Positions 35,205 through 45,738 of a DNA stretch of 64,000 nt are shown here, piece after piece. Location: contig JANQQU010000086.1 of the NCBI GenBank assembly GCA_028284905.1, forward strand, positions 1 to 64,000, written 5' to 3'. The notes under the pieces were generated by a model. The model searched no databases, was not told the origin of the DNA, and was given only the letters and a program-made list of their open reading frames with translations. Both the position numbers and the translations under genes were made by a program. Each line of letters starts with the position of its first letter. Within the stretch, counting starts at the first letter, position 1. The stretch comes from Calditrichia bacterium (GTDB lineage: Bacteria > Calditrichota > Calditrichia > RBG-13-44-9 > J075).

Positions 35205-35746
35205 TAATCATATCCCCAAATCATTATTCTCTACTACTGATAAATCCGACGCTTATACTTATACAGACTGTTTAATCCCTCAGTTAAATTGCCTTAAAAA
35301 ACAAAAAACAACCCCTTTCTCAAAGCGAAAATTCCTATTCGCTAACAAGCGTTTCAGCCCCGCCGAAAATTTTTATTTAACAGTTGATAAATTCGCCTAA
35401 TTTAGTATAATAGTGTCTTGCGGCCAGCGCAAAAAAAGCGAATTTTCAGGCGCAAACAGCAGCACAATTAAAAATGACTGCGATTACAAAATCTGGTGTT
35501 TTTATCTCTCGCGGAAGCGCAAGTTGTTACGATCTGCAAATATGAACGGCGATTTGAGAGCATTGTCGTATTGATCATAAAACGTTACTCTGGCAGGAAT
35601 ACTCAAACTGGCATAACTGTCGAAAAACGTAGCATTTATTCAGGGTGTTTACAAAAAATCACTCTGGTGGATGTTTGATCTGCTAATGATCTCATTCGTT
35701 CTAATTAACCGCAACCGTTCACGATCGTAACAACGGAGAGTGCTTT

Positions 35747-36898
35747 ATGATTGCTGGCATTCCTAAAGAAAATTTCCCCAACGAAAATCGCGTTGCCCTG
35801 ATACCGGCCGGTGTTTCTGAGCTAGAAAAGATTGGTGTATCGGTCGTGGTAGAATCCGGCGCCGGCGAGGCAGCGGGTTTCCTCGATGCGGCCTACGAAG
35901 AAAAAGGCGCTACCATTGTAAAGAAACGGACTGACGTCTTTGCAAAAGCGGATGTGATTCTGCAAATTCGGGGATTGGGCGCAAACCCTGATAAGGGAAA
36001 AGCCGATTTAAAAAGTCTCAAGGAGGGGCAAGTTGTTATTGGGTTTATGGAACCGCTAACAGCAAAGTCGGAAGTATCTGCCCTGGCGAAAGCCAAAGTA
36101 ACATCACTATCGATGGAGCTGGTACCAAGAATTACCCGTGCGCAGAGCATGGATGCGTTATCTTCTATGGCGAATTTAGCCGGTTATAAATCGGTGCTTC
36201 TCGCCGCTAATTATCTCCAGAAAATTTTTCCGATGATGATGACTGCCGCCGGCACTATTGTCGCTGCAAAAGTCTTTATCGTAGGCGTAGGCGTTGCTGG
36301 TTTACAGGCGATTGCTACCGCTCGTCGACTGGGGGCAGTTGTTTCTGCTTATGATATTCGCCCGGCCGTAAAAGAGCAGGTGCTAAGCCTTGGCGCCAAG
36401 TTTGTTGAAATGGATCTCTCCACCGGAGATGCTGAGGATAAAGGCGGCTATGCCCGGGAAATGGATGAAGAATTTTACCGGAAGCAGCGGGAAATGATGC
36501 TGAAGGTTGTTGCCGACAGCGATGTGGTAATTACCACCGCGGCTGTGCCCGGAAAAAAGGCGCCGATTCTGGTTACAGAAGAAATGGTCAAGGGCATGCG
36601 CCCCGGATCGGTGTTGGTGGACCTTGCCGCCGAAAGGGGAGGTAACTGTGATATTACCGAACCGGGCAAGGTTGTAAGCAAGCATAATGTCACCATCGTT
36701 GGCACTGTCAATTTACCTTCCGATTTATCTTTCCACGCCAGTCAAACTTACTCAAAAAATGTAATCAATCTACTCAAGCTGTTTGTTAAGGACGGCGAGC
36801 TGGCGTTTGATATGGAAGATGAAATCATTGCGGAAAGCATGGTTACCCGCGATGGAGAAGTGGTAAACGCCCGGGTGAAAGAGATACTGGGACTTTAA
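35747..36898 (+). CDS. pntAA: NAD(P) transhydrogenase subunit alpha part 1
   Basis: 383 aa; IPKENFPNENRVALIPAGV; RAQSMDALSSMANLAGYK. Confidence 0.92.
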   Translation: MIAGIPKENFPNENRVALIPAGVSELEKIGVSVVVESGAGEAAGFLDAAYEEKGATIVKKRTDVFAKADVILQIRGLGANPDKGKADLKSLKEGQVVIGFMEPLTAKSEVSALAKAKVTSLSMELVPRITRAQSMDALSSMANLAGYKSVLLAANYLQKIFPMMMTAAGTIVAAKVFIVGVGVAGLQAIATARRLGAVVSAYDIRPAVKEQVLSLGAKFVEMDLSTGDAEDKGGYAREMDEEFYRKQREMMLKVVADSDVVITTAAVPGKKAPILVTEEMVKGMRPGSVLVDLAAERGGNCDITEPGKVVSKHNVTIVGTVNLPSDLSFHASQTYSKNVINLLKLFVKDGELAFDMEDEIIAESMVTRDGEVVNARVKEILGL

Positions 36899-36954
36899 TA
36901 GCTAATACGCAAATTACTGATGACTCTGAACTCTATAAATTGAGGAGCGATACT

Positions 36955-37266
36955 ATGGATTTTGTGGCAGCATTAACCGTATTTGTCCTGGCCATTTTCG
37001 TAGGCTTCGAGATTATTACCAAAGTACCGCCGACCCTGCATACGCCATTAATGTCCGGATCAAATGCAATTTCCGGAATTACAATTGTAGGTGCAATTCT
37101 TTCTGCCGGACTTAGCCTTAACGATGGCCTGGCAGCTTATTCCATCATGGGGTATTCCCTGACCAATATTCTCGGTTTTCTTGCGGTCGTTTTTGCCACC
37201 ACCAATGCAGTGGGAGGTTTTATGGTAACTCACCGGATGTTGGAAATGTTCAAGAGAAAGGGGTAA
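36955..37266 (+). CDS. pntAB: NAD(P) transhydrogenase subunit alpha part 2
   Basis: Three-TM; TPLMSGSNAISGITIVGAI; start 36955 preferred over 36940. Confidence 0.9.
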   Translation: MDFVAALTVFVLAIFVGFEIITKVPPTLHTPLMSGSNAISGITIVGAILSAGLSLNDGLAAYSIMGYSLTNILGFLAVVFATTNAVGGFMVTHRMLEMFKRKG

Positions 37267-37269
37267 CCC

Positions 37270-38664
37270 ATGTCGCCGAATATTGTCAATATAGTGTATT
37301 TGATTGCAGCTGTTCTCTTTATTATGGGTCTAAAAGGATTGACGCACCCTCGTACGGCCGTTCGCGGGAATCTGATGGGTTCCATGGGGATGCTCCTGGC
37401 AATTGTCGTAACTTTGTTGAATAAGGGATTATCTTTTGAATTAATTATCGCTGGCTTCATTGTCGGTGGTTTGGCCGGGGTGATCCTTGCCGTTAAAATT
37501 GAAATGACCGCCATGCCGCAGTTGGTTGCGCTGTTTAACGGCTTTGGTGGCGGCGCATCTATTCTCGTTGCCGGTGCGGAGTTGCTTCGCCTTAACAGCG
37601 GGGGAGATCCGGCAGGGTTACAATCGTTGATTGCGATTGTGCTTTCCGGTATTATTGGTGCGGTTACTTTTTGGGGAAGCCTCATCGCTTTCGGTAAATT
37701 GCAGGGCGTCGTCGTGCCCGACCAGCCAGTGCGCTATCCCGGTGAGCAAATTGTAAAAGTTCTTTTGCTGGGTGGCAGCCTGGTAATGGGCGTCATGATT
37801 ATTATGGATCCTTCCCGAATAGACTTGTACTGGGGCGTCGTTGCTATTGCTTCCGTGCTGGGCATCCTGTTGGTTATCGCCATTGGTGGTGCGGACATGC
37901 CGGTAGTCGTCGCATTGCTGAACTCTTACTCCGGACTCGCTGCTGCAGCCACTGGTTTTGTGCTATCCCCACCCAATACGGTTTTGATTGTGGCTGGATC
38001 GCTCGTCGGCGCCTCCGGTTTAATCCTTACTAATATTATGTGTAAGGCAATGAACCGTTCGCTGGCCAATGTTCTCTTCGGAGGATTTGGCGAAGTGCAG
38101 GAATCTGCCAGTGCGGATGATGTTTATGGCGGTAAGGTGAAGGCAACTTCTCCGGAAGAATTAGCGATGTTGTTCGATACCGCTTCCCGCGTCGTTATCG
38201 TGCCGGGATACGGCATGGCCGTCGCCCAGGCGCAGCACGCTGTACGAGATTTGTATAACTTGCTGGAATCCCGCGATGTAACGGTAGAATTTGCGGTTCA
38301 TCCGGTGGCAGGTAGAATGCCCGGACATATGAACGTCTTGCTGGCGGAAGCAGATATTCCCTACGACCGTCTGATTGAAATGGATGACATTAATCCGACC
38401 ATGAAGCAGGTCGATATCGCCATCGTATTGGGCGCCAACGATGTTGTAAATCCAGTCGCGAGAACTGACCCGAAGAGCCCGATTGCCGGTATGCCTATTA
38501 TCGATGTGGATAAGGCACAAACGGTGATTGTGATTAAACGTAGTTTGAGCCCGGGATTTGCCGGCATTCCCAATCCGCTTTTTGCCGCGGATAATTCTCT
38601 GATGTTGTTTGGAGACGGGAAGAAGATGATTCAGGAAACGGTGACTTCATTGAAAGAAGATTAA
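37270..38664 (+). CDS. pntB: NAD(P) transhydrogenase subunit beta
   Basis: 464 aa; GYGMAVAQAQHAVRDL; HPVAGRMPGHMNVLLAEA. Confidence 0.95.
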   Translation: MSPNIVNIVYLIAAVLFIMGLKGLTHPRTAVRGNLMGSMGMLLAIVVTLLNKGLSFELIIAGFIVGGLAGVILAVKIEMTAMPQLVALFNGFGGGASILVAGAELLRLNSGGDPAGLQSLIAIVLSGIIGAVTFWGSLIAFGKLQGVVVPDQPVRYPGEQIVKVLLLGGSLVMGVMIIMDPSRIDLYWGVVAIASVLGILLVIAIGGADMPVVVALLNSYSGLAAAATGFVLSPPNTVLIVAGSLVGASGLILTNIMCKAMNRSLANVLFGGFGEVQESASADDVYGGKVKATSPEELAMLFDTASRVVIVPGYGMAVAQAQHAVRDLYNLLESRDVTVEFAVHPVAGRMPGHMNVLLAEADIPYDRLIEMDDINPTMKQVDIAIVLGANDVVNPVARTDPKSPIAGMPIIDVDKAQTVIVIKRSLSPGFAGIPNPLFAADNSLMLFGDGKKMIQETVTSLKED

Positions 38665-38693
38665 TTCCCGATTTGTAAGATTTTTACCCTAAT

Positions 38694-38737
38694 GACCAAT
38701 CGTGGCGGAGGACCCCGGCTTTCTGTCACGATTGGTC
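38694..38737. repeat. Hairpin GACCAATCGTG/CACGATTGGTC downstream of pntB
   Basis: 11-bp perfect inverted repeat (38694-38704 / 38727-38737). Confidence 0.6.
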
Positions 38738-38883
38738 GACGATCCTGTTCAAAAAAGTAGGAAGTAATTTAAATCTGGAAGAAGGAGGAGGCATTAAACC
38801 GGGTCTCGCGATGTAGGAACTGACCGCTTTTTTGCATTCCAAAATTGATACAAATGCGCATATCGCTGATTCAGGAAAAAAAA

Positions 38884-38898
38884 TAAGAATTATTCTTA
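38884..38898. promoter_or_regulatory. 7-1-7 palindrome resembling FUR-superfamily operators
   Basis: TAAGAAT-T-ATTCTTA, perfect 7-bp arms, upstream of the ACIII cluster. Confidence 0.35.
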
Positions 38899-39166
38899 AA
38901 TTTATTAGAGAGTGTTTGTATTTCTTTCCGTTTATGTTATATTAGCCCACTTGTTTGTGAACTTTTTATTTTGATGAAATAATTTGAATTTTTCATCGCA
39001 TAAAAATAAATTGTCTTGTTTACAAAATCCTTTCTTGTTAATCTATCGGGATTTGTTTAGCAAGCTACTTCGTGACTGATCAACTTTACGTTAGATCGGT
39101 TCAGTTTACTATTAGATATTGGATTTGATAATACGCCTCCGTGATTAAAATGGAAGGGGATTCCGA

Positions 39167-40468
39167 ATGGGCTTTGATATTGCGCCGCCACGGGCAGAAC
39201 ACTTATTACTAGCTAAATACATCATCATTGTCCTCTCTTTGCTTTTCGTCTCTTACATCAGTATACTTTTCGGTGCGACTATCTTGTCGCTGGGCTTCAG
39301 CTTTCGCGGAAAGAGTGAAAATAACGAAACATTTACTCGTTTTTCCCGGGATCTGGTAGACACCCTGATGGGTAGTTGGGGAGTTGTTACCGCCCTGGTA
39401 ATTCTGCCGGTACTGACGATTGCGATCAGCTTTGGGCAAGTGCTTTATGGCACGGATATGAAAGTTGCTCAATACTTCACAATTATATTCGTTTTAACAA
39501 TGCTTGCCGTTGTTTTTGCCTATGCTTTCAAGAAAAGTTTCGCTAGCCGTGATGAAAATTTTAATATGCACCTCGCCCTGGGCGGGATAGCCGTTTTGTT
39601 GTTCCATGCGGCAATTTTTGCATTTGTTAGCACCATGACTTTTGCACTTTATCCGGAAAACTGGAAGATTATCACCAGCGCATTGCCACTGACCTACGAA
39701 TGGTCGATGTTCGCCCGCTTTGCACATTTTATGACGCTTAGCCTGGCAATTACCGGCGGTGCCATTCTCTTCTTCTTTTTTAACTGGGATGGTGGGAAAG
39801 AAAATGTCGACGGCGCTTATGGCGATTATGTTCAGAAGTTCTCCGGCGGTTTGACGCTGGGAATGACCGTGCTGCAGACGCTGTTTATGGTTTGGTTTCT
39901 GGCCACATTGCCACAACCTGCCAAGTCCTATGACGTATACATCACCGGGATCCTCGCAATGGGTGTTCTCTGGTTGATTTGCTACTTTGCATTCTCTTTA
40001 CTGCATGATAGTAAAGTATCACTGGGCAAGATCATTTTTCCCCTATTGATGGTATTCTGTTTGTTCGTGCTGGTTGATGAACATTTTGCCCGGGAAAATT
40101 CTTTAGCCTACCAAAATTACAAACTCACTAAAATGTCTGACAAATTCTTAGCCGAAGTTGAGCAACTCCGTGCTGAACGCAGTGGTAGTGCCACGCCATC
40201 TCTGGCGGTCGGAGAAGAAATTTTTACTGCGAAATGTTCTATCTGCCACCAGTTTGACGTTCGGATCGTTGGACCAGCCTATAATGATGTGATGTCCAAA
40301 TATGAAAATGACCTTGAGGCGTTGAAGACATTTATCCTCAATCCACAACCAGTCAATCCGAATGATTATCCCGGTGGTATGCCGAATCAGGGATTAAAAC
40401 CCTATGAAGCAGAATCTGCCGCGATGTATTTGATGGAAGAATATCAGAAGCAGCAAAACGCACAGTAA
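39167..40468 (+). CDS. Polytopic membrane protein with C-terminal cytochrome c domain, ACIII-linked; possibly CydA-superfamily-like
   Basis: 433 aa; about 8 TM then CSICH...GPAYNDV...YPGGMPNQGLKPYEAESAAMYLMEEY. Confidence 0.75.
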   Translation: MGFDIAPPRAEHLLLAKYIIIVLSLLFVSYISILFGATILSLGFSFRGKSENNETFTRFSRDLVDTLMGSWGVVTALVILPVLTIAISFGQVLYGTDMKVAQYFTIIFVLTMLAVVFAYAFKKSFASRDENFNMHLALGGIAVLLFHAAIFAFVSTMTFALYPENWKIITSALPLTYEWSMFARFAHFMTLSLAITGGAILFFFFNWDGGKENVDGAYGDYVQKFSGGLTLGMTVLQTLFMVWFLATLPQPAKSYDVYITGILAMGVLWLICYFAFSLLHDSKVSLGKIIFPLLMVFCLFVLVDEHFARENSLAYQNYKLTKMSDKFLAEVEQLRAERSGSATPSLAVGEEIFTAKCSICHQFDVRIVGPAYNDVMSKYENDLEALKTFILNPQPVNPNDYPGGMPNQGLKPYEAESAAMYLMEEYQKQQNAQ

Positions 40469-40526
40469 ATGACAATTGATTGAATGAACCGTTGAACTTG
40501 ATTTATTAAGAATATCGGAGAGATCA

Positions 40527-41036
40527 ATGCGCACCATTGTTCCTATAATTTTAGCTGGATTTTTCGGCACCATGGCCCTCGCAACTTTTGCGATGAGCGC
40601 TTACTGGGAAACTTACGAGAAAGTGCCGGATCAGCCGATTGCATTTCCCCATGATATCCATGCCGGGGATTTGAATATTGCTTGTACCCATTGCCATCAA
40701 TATGTAGAAGTTGGCAAGCAGGCAACCGTGCCGGCATTATCTATTTGTATGGACTGCCACGCTGGCATGCAATCGGATAAACCGGAAATTATCAAGCTCC
40801 AGGGGTATTGGGAGAGACAGGAAGAAGTTGCCTGGCAACGAATTCACACGATGCCCGATCACGTATACTTTTCACATAAACGGCATATCAAGGCAGGCGT
40901 AGATTGCGCGGAATGCCATGGAGATATGACCGTTGTAAATACAGTTAAACAGGTGCGAACCTTTCAAATGGGATTTTGTGTGTCTTGCCACCGTGCAAAC
41001 GCGGCATCACAAGATTGCTGGACCTGTCATAAGTAA
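40527..41036 (+). CDS. actA: Alternative complex III pentahaem cytochrome c
   Basis: 169 aa; CTHCH, CMDCH, CAECH, CVSCH, CWTCH. Confidence 0.88.
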   Translation: MRTIVPIILAGFFGTMALATFAMSAYWETYEKVPDQPIAFPHDIHAGDLNIACTHCHQYVEVGKQATVPALSICMDCHAGMQSDKPEIIKLQGYWERQEEVAWQRIHTMPDHVYFSHKRHIKAGVDCAECHGDMTVVNTVKQVRTFQMGFCVSCHRANAASQDCWTCHK

Positions 41037-41061
41037 AGTTTGAATAAGCGGAGATCGCTCA

Positions 41062-43947
41062 ATGAAAAGACGAGACTTTCTAAAGTTTGTCGGAGTTGCT
41101 TCCAGTGCGACAGTACTGTCTTCCTGCGGTGTCGAAAAGGCCAGCGATAAGATAGTTTCGAAGCTCATCCCGGAAAAGGACATCATTCCCGGGGAAGCAT
41201 ACTTTAAAAATTCAACCTGTGCGGAATGTGCTGTTGGTTGCGGTGTTTCCGTAAAAACAGTTGATCATAATGCAATAAAACTGGAAGGAATGACTGGCCA
41301 TCCTCTCAATGACGGGGCACTCTGTTTACGTGGCCAGGCTTCTTTAACCAGGTTGTATCATCCCAATCGTTTAACCAACCCGGTTGTTCCCAGAAAAAGT
41401 GATTTGAACCTGGAAAGAATGACCGGCAGTGTTATGGAACCGGTTTCCTGGGAAGATGCCTTCAAAATGATCGCCGAAAATCTTGGCGGTGCCTCAGCAA
41501 ATAATACTAGTAATGTATACCTCTCCGGCAGAACCACCGGGTCGCTCTCCGCGATGATCGATGATTTCTGCGGCCGCACTGGTGTGCAGCGTTTACCGGA
41601 GTATGAGACTTATTCGTACGCGAACATTCGCGCTGCTTACCAGGCGCTCTTCGGCAGAAATGAAGTGCCGGATTACAAGATTGCCGATGCAGACCTGTTA
41701 GTGACAGTTGGTGCTGATATTCTCGAAACGTTTGTAAATCCGGTGGGATTTGCCAAACAAGTAGAAGCCGCCCGGAGTAACAATCAGCTTAAATGGACGC
41801 ATTTTGAGCCGCATGTTTCGCTGACCGGATTTAAAGCTAGCGAACGGCAATCTGTGCAGCCGGGTGGGGAAGCATACTTATTGCTCTTCCTGGCGCGTTA
41901 TTTTGATGCAAATTCTGTTACCAATCGCTCCATGCCGGCAGCTTTGAAAAATAGTCTGCCGAATGTTTCCGACAATGATATTGCTGCAAATACCGGCCTG
42001 TCCGTTGATGAATTGAATCAACTGGCACAGAATCTCGCTTCTGCCCGTAACCCGCTGCTGATTGTTGGTGGTGTTTCTACTCAACAGGCCAATGGTTACG
42101 AAGCAGCATTGCTGGCTGGTCTGGTGCAGTGGTTGTCCGGAATGGTTGGCAACACAATCGATTTTGCTGCTGGCAGCGATTACAGCAAAGTCGGTAGCCT
42201 GAAAGATATTAAAAACCTTGTTGCAATGCTGGATAGCAAACGTGTCCATGCGGCTTTCGTGACCAGAACGGATCCGCTCTTCCGCACGGTGCCGGCTAGC
42301 ATGCAAGTGACTGATAAGATTAAAAACGCTGCTTTCAAAGTCGCTTTTGTCGAGACAATCGACCCGGCGGACGAAAAAGCTTATGCGGAAATTTATGATT
42401 TGATTTTACCGCTGTCCCACGCTTATGAATCCTGGGGAGATGTTGAATCTCGCAAAGGATTAACCAGCGTCGTTCAGCCGACCCTGAAAGAAACTATTTT
42501 CGATACACATACTGAAGGCGACATCCTGATGAATATCGCTGCTGCCGTTAGCGGTGCAGCTGTAGAAGGCACTTATGAAGATTGGTTGAAAGCTCGCTGG
42601 GATGCCAGTGGCGCTACCGATTATCTCATGGATGCCGGTTACTATCAGGCGGATGTCTCCGATGGCCGCGTAGCCTTAAGTGGCGGCGCAGCGCGTGCTT
42701 TCAGTGATGCAAACATCGCTGCTGCCAGCTCTGGTAACACACTCTATGTGGTTCCTTCCATTCGTAAACTGGATGGACGGAGCGGTGACCTGCAGCTAAT
42801 GAGCGAGATTCCGGATCCGCTCTCAACGGTTAGTTACGGTAGCTGGGTATCGGTTTCAAAAGCCGATGCGGATAGCCTTTCCTTCGAAAGAGCTGAATCG
42901 TTGATTCAAAAATATCGTGATGAGGTGGCCGTAGAAAGTGCCGGTGTTTCCATGAATCTGCCTGCCTGGGTACAACCGGGACTGGCACAGGGGATCGCCG
43001 TTATTCAAAGAGAGCAGATCGATGGTTCGATGCTCGCTTATGACGATCGCACCGGTGAAGAATATGCCCGGATTGATAATGTTAATATTTCCCGCACTGG
43101 TAACGTTGTGCCGCTGGCAGCATTAGCCGGTGGTATCGAACAGGGCGAGCGAAGCATTATCCCTGAACCGGGCGGTGGCCATGGTCATCATGGTAAAGTT
43201 CATTTCGAAGGAGACGAAACACTCTATCCCGATCCTTACGATCGTTATACGGAATATCGCTGGGGATTGTCGGTTGATATGGATAGTTGTACCGGCTGTG
43301 GTGCTTGTGTCTCCGCATGTTATATCGAAAATAATATTCCCTGTGTTGGGGAAGAAGAAGTCTTCAACGGACGTGAAATGTCCTGGATCCGTGTGCAGCC
43401 GTATTATAACGACCAGGGCGGCATGGATAGTTTGGTGATGATGTGCCAGCAATGCGATTTCGCACCTTGCGAAAATGTTTGCCCGGTATATGCCACTTAC
43501 CACAATGAAGAAGGGTTGAACGTGATGGTTTATAACCGCTGCGTTGGTACCCGTTATTGCCACAACAACTGCCCTTATAAAGTACGCCGTTTCAACTGGT
43601 TCGATTGGGCCGACGAAGGCTACTGGGATGGCCCGATGGCGCGGATGCAAAACCCGGACATCTGGGTGCGCCCGAAAGGGGTTATGGAAAAATGTACTTT
43701 CTGTATCCAGCGTATCCGTGTGGCAAAAGATCACGCCAAAGACGAAGGCCGATTGGTGCAGGATGGGGAAGTGCTGGCAGCATGTCAGCAAACTTGCCCG
43801 ACCAACGCTATCTCCTTTGGAAATATGTTAGATAAAAACTCTGAAGTATACACACGAACATCGCAATCCGAAGGCAAGTTCCGGGTCCTTGATATACTTG
43901 GAACAGGTCCTGCAGTTCATTACCTGCGTAAGGAGGAAGAAGCATGA
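41062..43947 (+). CDS. actB: Alternative complex III molybdopterin-like plus Fe-S subunit
   Basis: 961 aa; KRRDFLKFVGVASSATVLSSC signal; C-terminal CTGCGACVSAC, CQQCDFAPCENVCP, CHNNCPYKVRRF, CTFCIQRI. Confidence 0.92.
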   Translation: MKRRDFLKFVGVASSATVLSSCGVEKASDKIVSKLIPEKDIIPGEAYFKNSTCAECAVGCGVSVKTVDHNAIKLEGMTGHPLNDGALCLRGQASLTRLYHPNRLTNPVVPRKSDLNLERMTGSVMEPVSWEDAFKMIAENLGGASANNTSNVYLSGRTTGSLSAMIDDFCGRTGVQRLPEYETYSYANIRAAYQALFGRNEVPDYKIADADLLVTVGADILETFVNPVGFAKQVEAARSNNQLKWTHFEPHVSLTGFKASERQSVQPGGEAYLLLFLARYFDANSVTNRSMPAALKNSLPNVSDNDIAANTGLSVDELNQLAQNLASARNPLLIVGGVSTQQANGYEAALLAGLVQWLSGMVGNTIDFAAGSDYSKVGSLKDIKNLVAMLDSKRVHAAFVTRTDPLFRTVPASMQVTDKIKNAAFKVAFVETIDPADEKAYAEIYDLILPLSHAYESWGDVESRKGLTSVVQPTLKETIFDTHTEGDILMNIAAAVSGAAVEGTYEDWLKARWDASGATDYLMDAGYYQADVSDGRVALSGGAARAFSDANIAAASSGNTLYVVPSIRKLDGRSGDLQLMSEIPDPLSTVSYGSWVSVSKADADSLSFERAESLIQKYRDEVAVESAGVSMNLPAWVQPGLAQGIAVIQREQIDGSMLAYDDRTGEEYARIDNVNISRTGNVVPLAALAGGIEQGERSIIPEPGGGHGHHGKVHFEGDETLYPDPYDRYTEYRWGLSVDMDSCTGCGACVSACYIENNIPCVGEEEVFNGREMSWIRVQPYYNDQGGMDSLVMMCQQCDFAPCENVCPVYATYHNEEGLNVMVYNRCVGTRYCHNNCPYKVRRFNWFDWADEGYWDGPMARMQNPDIWVRPKGVMEKCTFCIQRIRVAKDHAKDEGRLVQDGEVLAACQQTCPTNAISFGNMLDKNSEVYTRTSQSEGKFRVLDILGTGPAVHYLRKEEEA

Positions 43948-45305
43948 GTTCACACGCACCTAATGTGAATGCTGAAAATGCCCCGGAGCGAGACCAGACT
44001 TATGCTTATAATTACAAAGAGCAGATGGAACAGGATGTTTTCGCCGCCATCAGCAAACCTAAGCCTATGTTTTTTGTTGCCCTGTTGATTTCACTCGGAT
44101 GTGTTGGGATCGGCGCTTACAGTTGGACGCAGCAGATTGTATATGGACTTGGAGAGGCCGGTATTACCAACCCGGTCGGCTGGGGGGTCTACATTACAGA
44201 CTTCGTGTTCTGGGTCGGTATCGCTCACTCTGGTACCTTAATCTCGGCAATCCTTTTTCTGTTCCGGGCTCAGTTCCGTAATCGCTTTAACCGTACCGCG
44301 GAAGCAATGACCGTCTTTGCGGTTTTGACGGCGGGTTTATTCCCGTTGATTCACCTCGGGCGTGTCTGGTTTGCCTACTGGCTATTCCCTTATCCCAATC
44401 AGCGCCTGCTCTGGGTAAACTTTAAATCGCCGCTGGTCTGGGACGTTTTCGCGGTAAGTACCTACCTGACTGTGAGTGTGGTATTCTGGTATATCGGCCT
44501 GGTGCCGGACCTTGCCATTGCCCGCCGCATCAAGGAAAGTAAACTGCAGAAGACGATTTATGGTATCTTCTCCCTTGGATGGACCGGTACTTTTAAAGAA
44601 TGGCAGCATTATAATCAGTTATACAAATTCCTGGCTGCACTGGCAACCCCGCTGGTATTATCGGTTCACTCCGTTGTATCCTGGGACTTTGCGATGGGCG
44701 TTGTTTACGGTTGGCATACAACTATTTTTGCACCCTACTTCGTTGCAGGTGCGATCTTCTCCGGCTGTGCGATGGTAATCACCCTGATGGTGCCGATGCG
44801 GAAGATCTTCAGTCTGGAAAAATATATTACCGTTGATGACTTCGAAAAACTGGCCAAGTTATTAATGTTAACGGGGCTAATCGTCTCCTATGCATACATC
44901 ATCGAGCTGGCATTGGCGATGTATGTCGGGCATGGTAATATCTATGAATATGAACAGTTCATGTATCGTATGACCGGGGATTATGCCTGGGCTTATTGGA
45001 TAATGATCGGCTGTAACGTCATATCGCCACTAGCCCTCTTTATCCGGGGATTAAGGAGGAACCTGCTCTTTCTCTTCTTCTTGTCGATCCCGATCAATAT
45101 CGGTATGTGGTTCGAACGTTTTAACATTATCGTGATTTCACTGGCGAAAGACTTTGATCCTTATTCCTTCGGCTATTATACACCGTCGATGATCGAATGG
45201 GGCATCACGATTGGTAGTTTTGGATGGTTCTTCACCTTCTTCTTGTTATTCACTAAAACAATTCCGGTTATCCCTGTAACCGAGTTGAAGGAGGAAGTCG
45301 AATAA
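43944..45305 (+). CDS. actC: Alternative complex III NrfD-like membrane subunit
   Basis: 453 aa; NrfD/PsrC pattern; VHSVVSWDFAMGVVYGWHTTIFAPYFVAGAI. Confidence 0.92.
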   Translation: MSSHAPNVNAENAPERDQTYAYNYKEQMEQDVFAAISKPKPMFFVALLISLGCVGIGAYSWTQQIVYGLGEAGITNPVGWGVYITDFVFWVGIAHSGTLISAILFLFRAQFRNRFNRTAEAMTVFAVLTAGLFPLIHLGRVWFAYWLFPYPNQRLLWVNFKSPLVWDVFAVSTYLTVSVVFWYIGLVPDLAIARRIKESKLQKTIYGIFSLGWTGTFKEWQHYNQLYKFLAALATPLVLSVHSVVSWDFAMGVVYGWHTTIFAPYFVAGAIFSGCAMVITLMVPMRKIFSLEKYITVDDFEKLAKLLMLTGLIVSYAYIIELALAMYVGHGNIYEYEQFMYRMTGDYAWAYWIMIGCNVISPLALFIRGLRRNLLFLFFLSIPINIGMWFERFNIIVISLAKDFDPYSFGYYTPSMIEWGITIGSFGWFFTFFLLFTKTIPVIPVTELKEEVE

Positions 45306-45736
45306 TGGAATACAGATTTAAGAACAAAGCGGAATTCATGGAAAAACTGGAAGCGTTGCTGGAAAGCGGCATCAATCCGGATGACATGAAAATAGTGATC
45401 CCCAATCCCGATCATGATATTGAGCATCTCGTCGAGCATTACAAGTCGCCGAGTAAGCTGAAATATTTTACCCTGATTGGCGGGTTAACCGGTTGTTTCA
45501 CTGGTTTCTTTATTACTGCCTGGACCTCTCTGGACTGGGAATTGGTTACCGGTGGAAAGCCATTCTTATCCTGGCCGGCTTACATCGTTATCGCATTCGA
45601 ATTAACGATTCTGCTGGGAGCGCTCAGTTCCTTTGCCGGATTACTTATTCTGGGCAAATTGCCCCAATTCAGCAAAATGCTGAATCCCGAAAATTATGGA
45701 AATGAGTTTGTAATTATTACCGAAGACGAGGAATAG
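45305..45736 (+). CDS. actD: Alternative complex III DUF3341 membrane subunit
   Basis: 143 aa; LVEHYKSPSKLKYFTLIGGLTGCFTGFFITAWTSLDWELVTGGKPFLSWPAYIVIAFELTIL. Confidence 0.9.
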   Translation: MEYRFKNKAEFMEKLEALLESGINPDDMKIVIPNPDHDIEHLVEHYKSPSKLKYFTLIGGLTGCFTGFFITAWTSLDWELVTGGKPFLSWPAYIVIAFELTILLGALSSFAGLLILGKLPQFSKMLNPENYGNEFVIITEDEE

Positions 45737-45738
45737 CG

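Noticed and set aside
35200-35678. Two 60-66-aa ORFs in the lipA-pntAA gap
   Set aside because: No recognisable motif or supported start; likely chance ORFs.
43123-43791. 222-aa minus-strand ORF
   Set aside because: Antisense to the Fe-S portion of actB.
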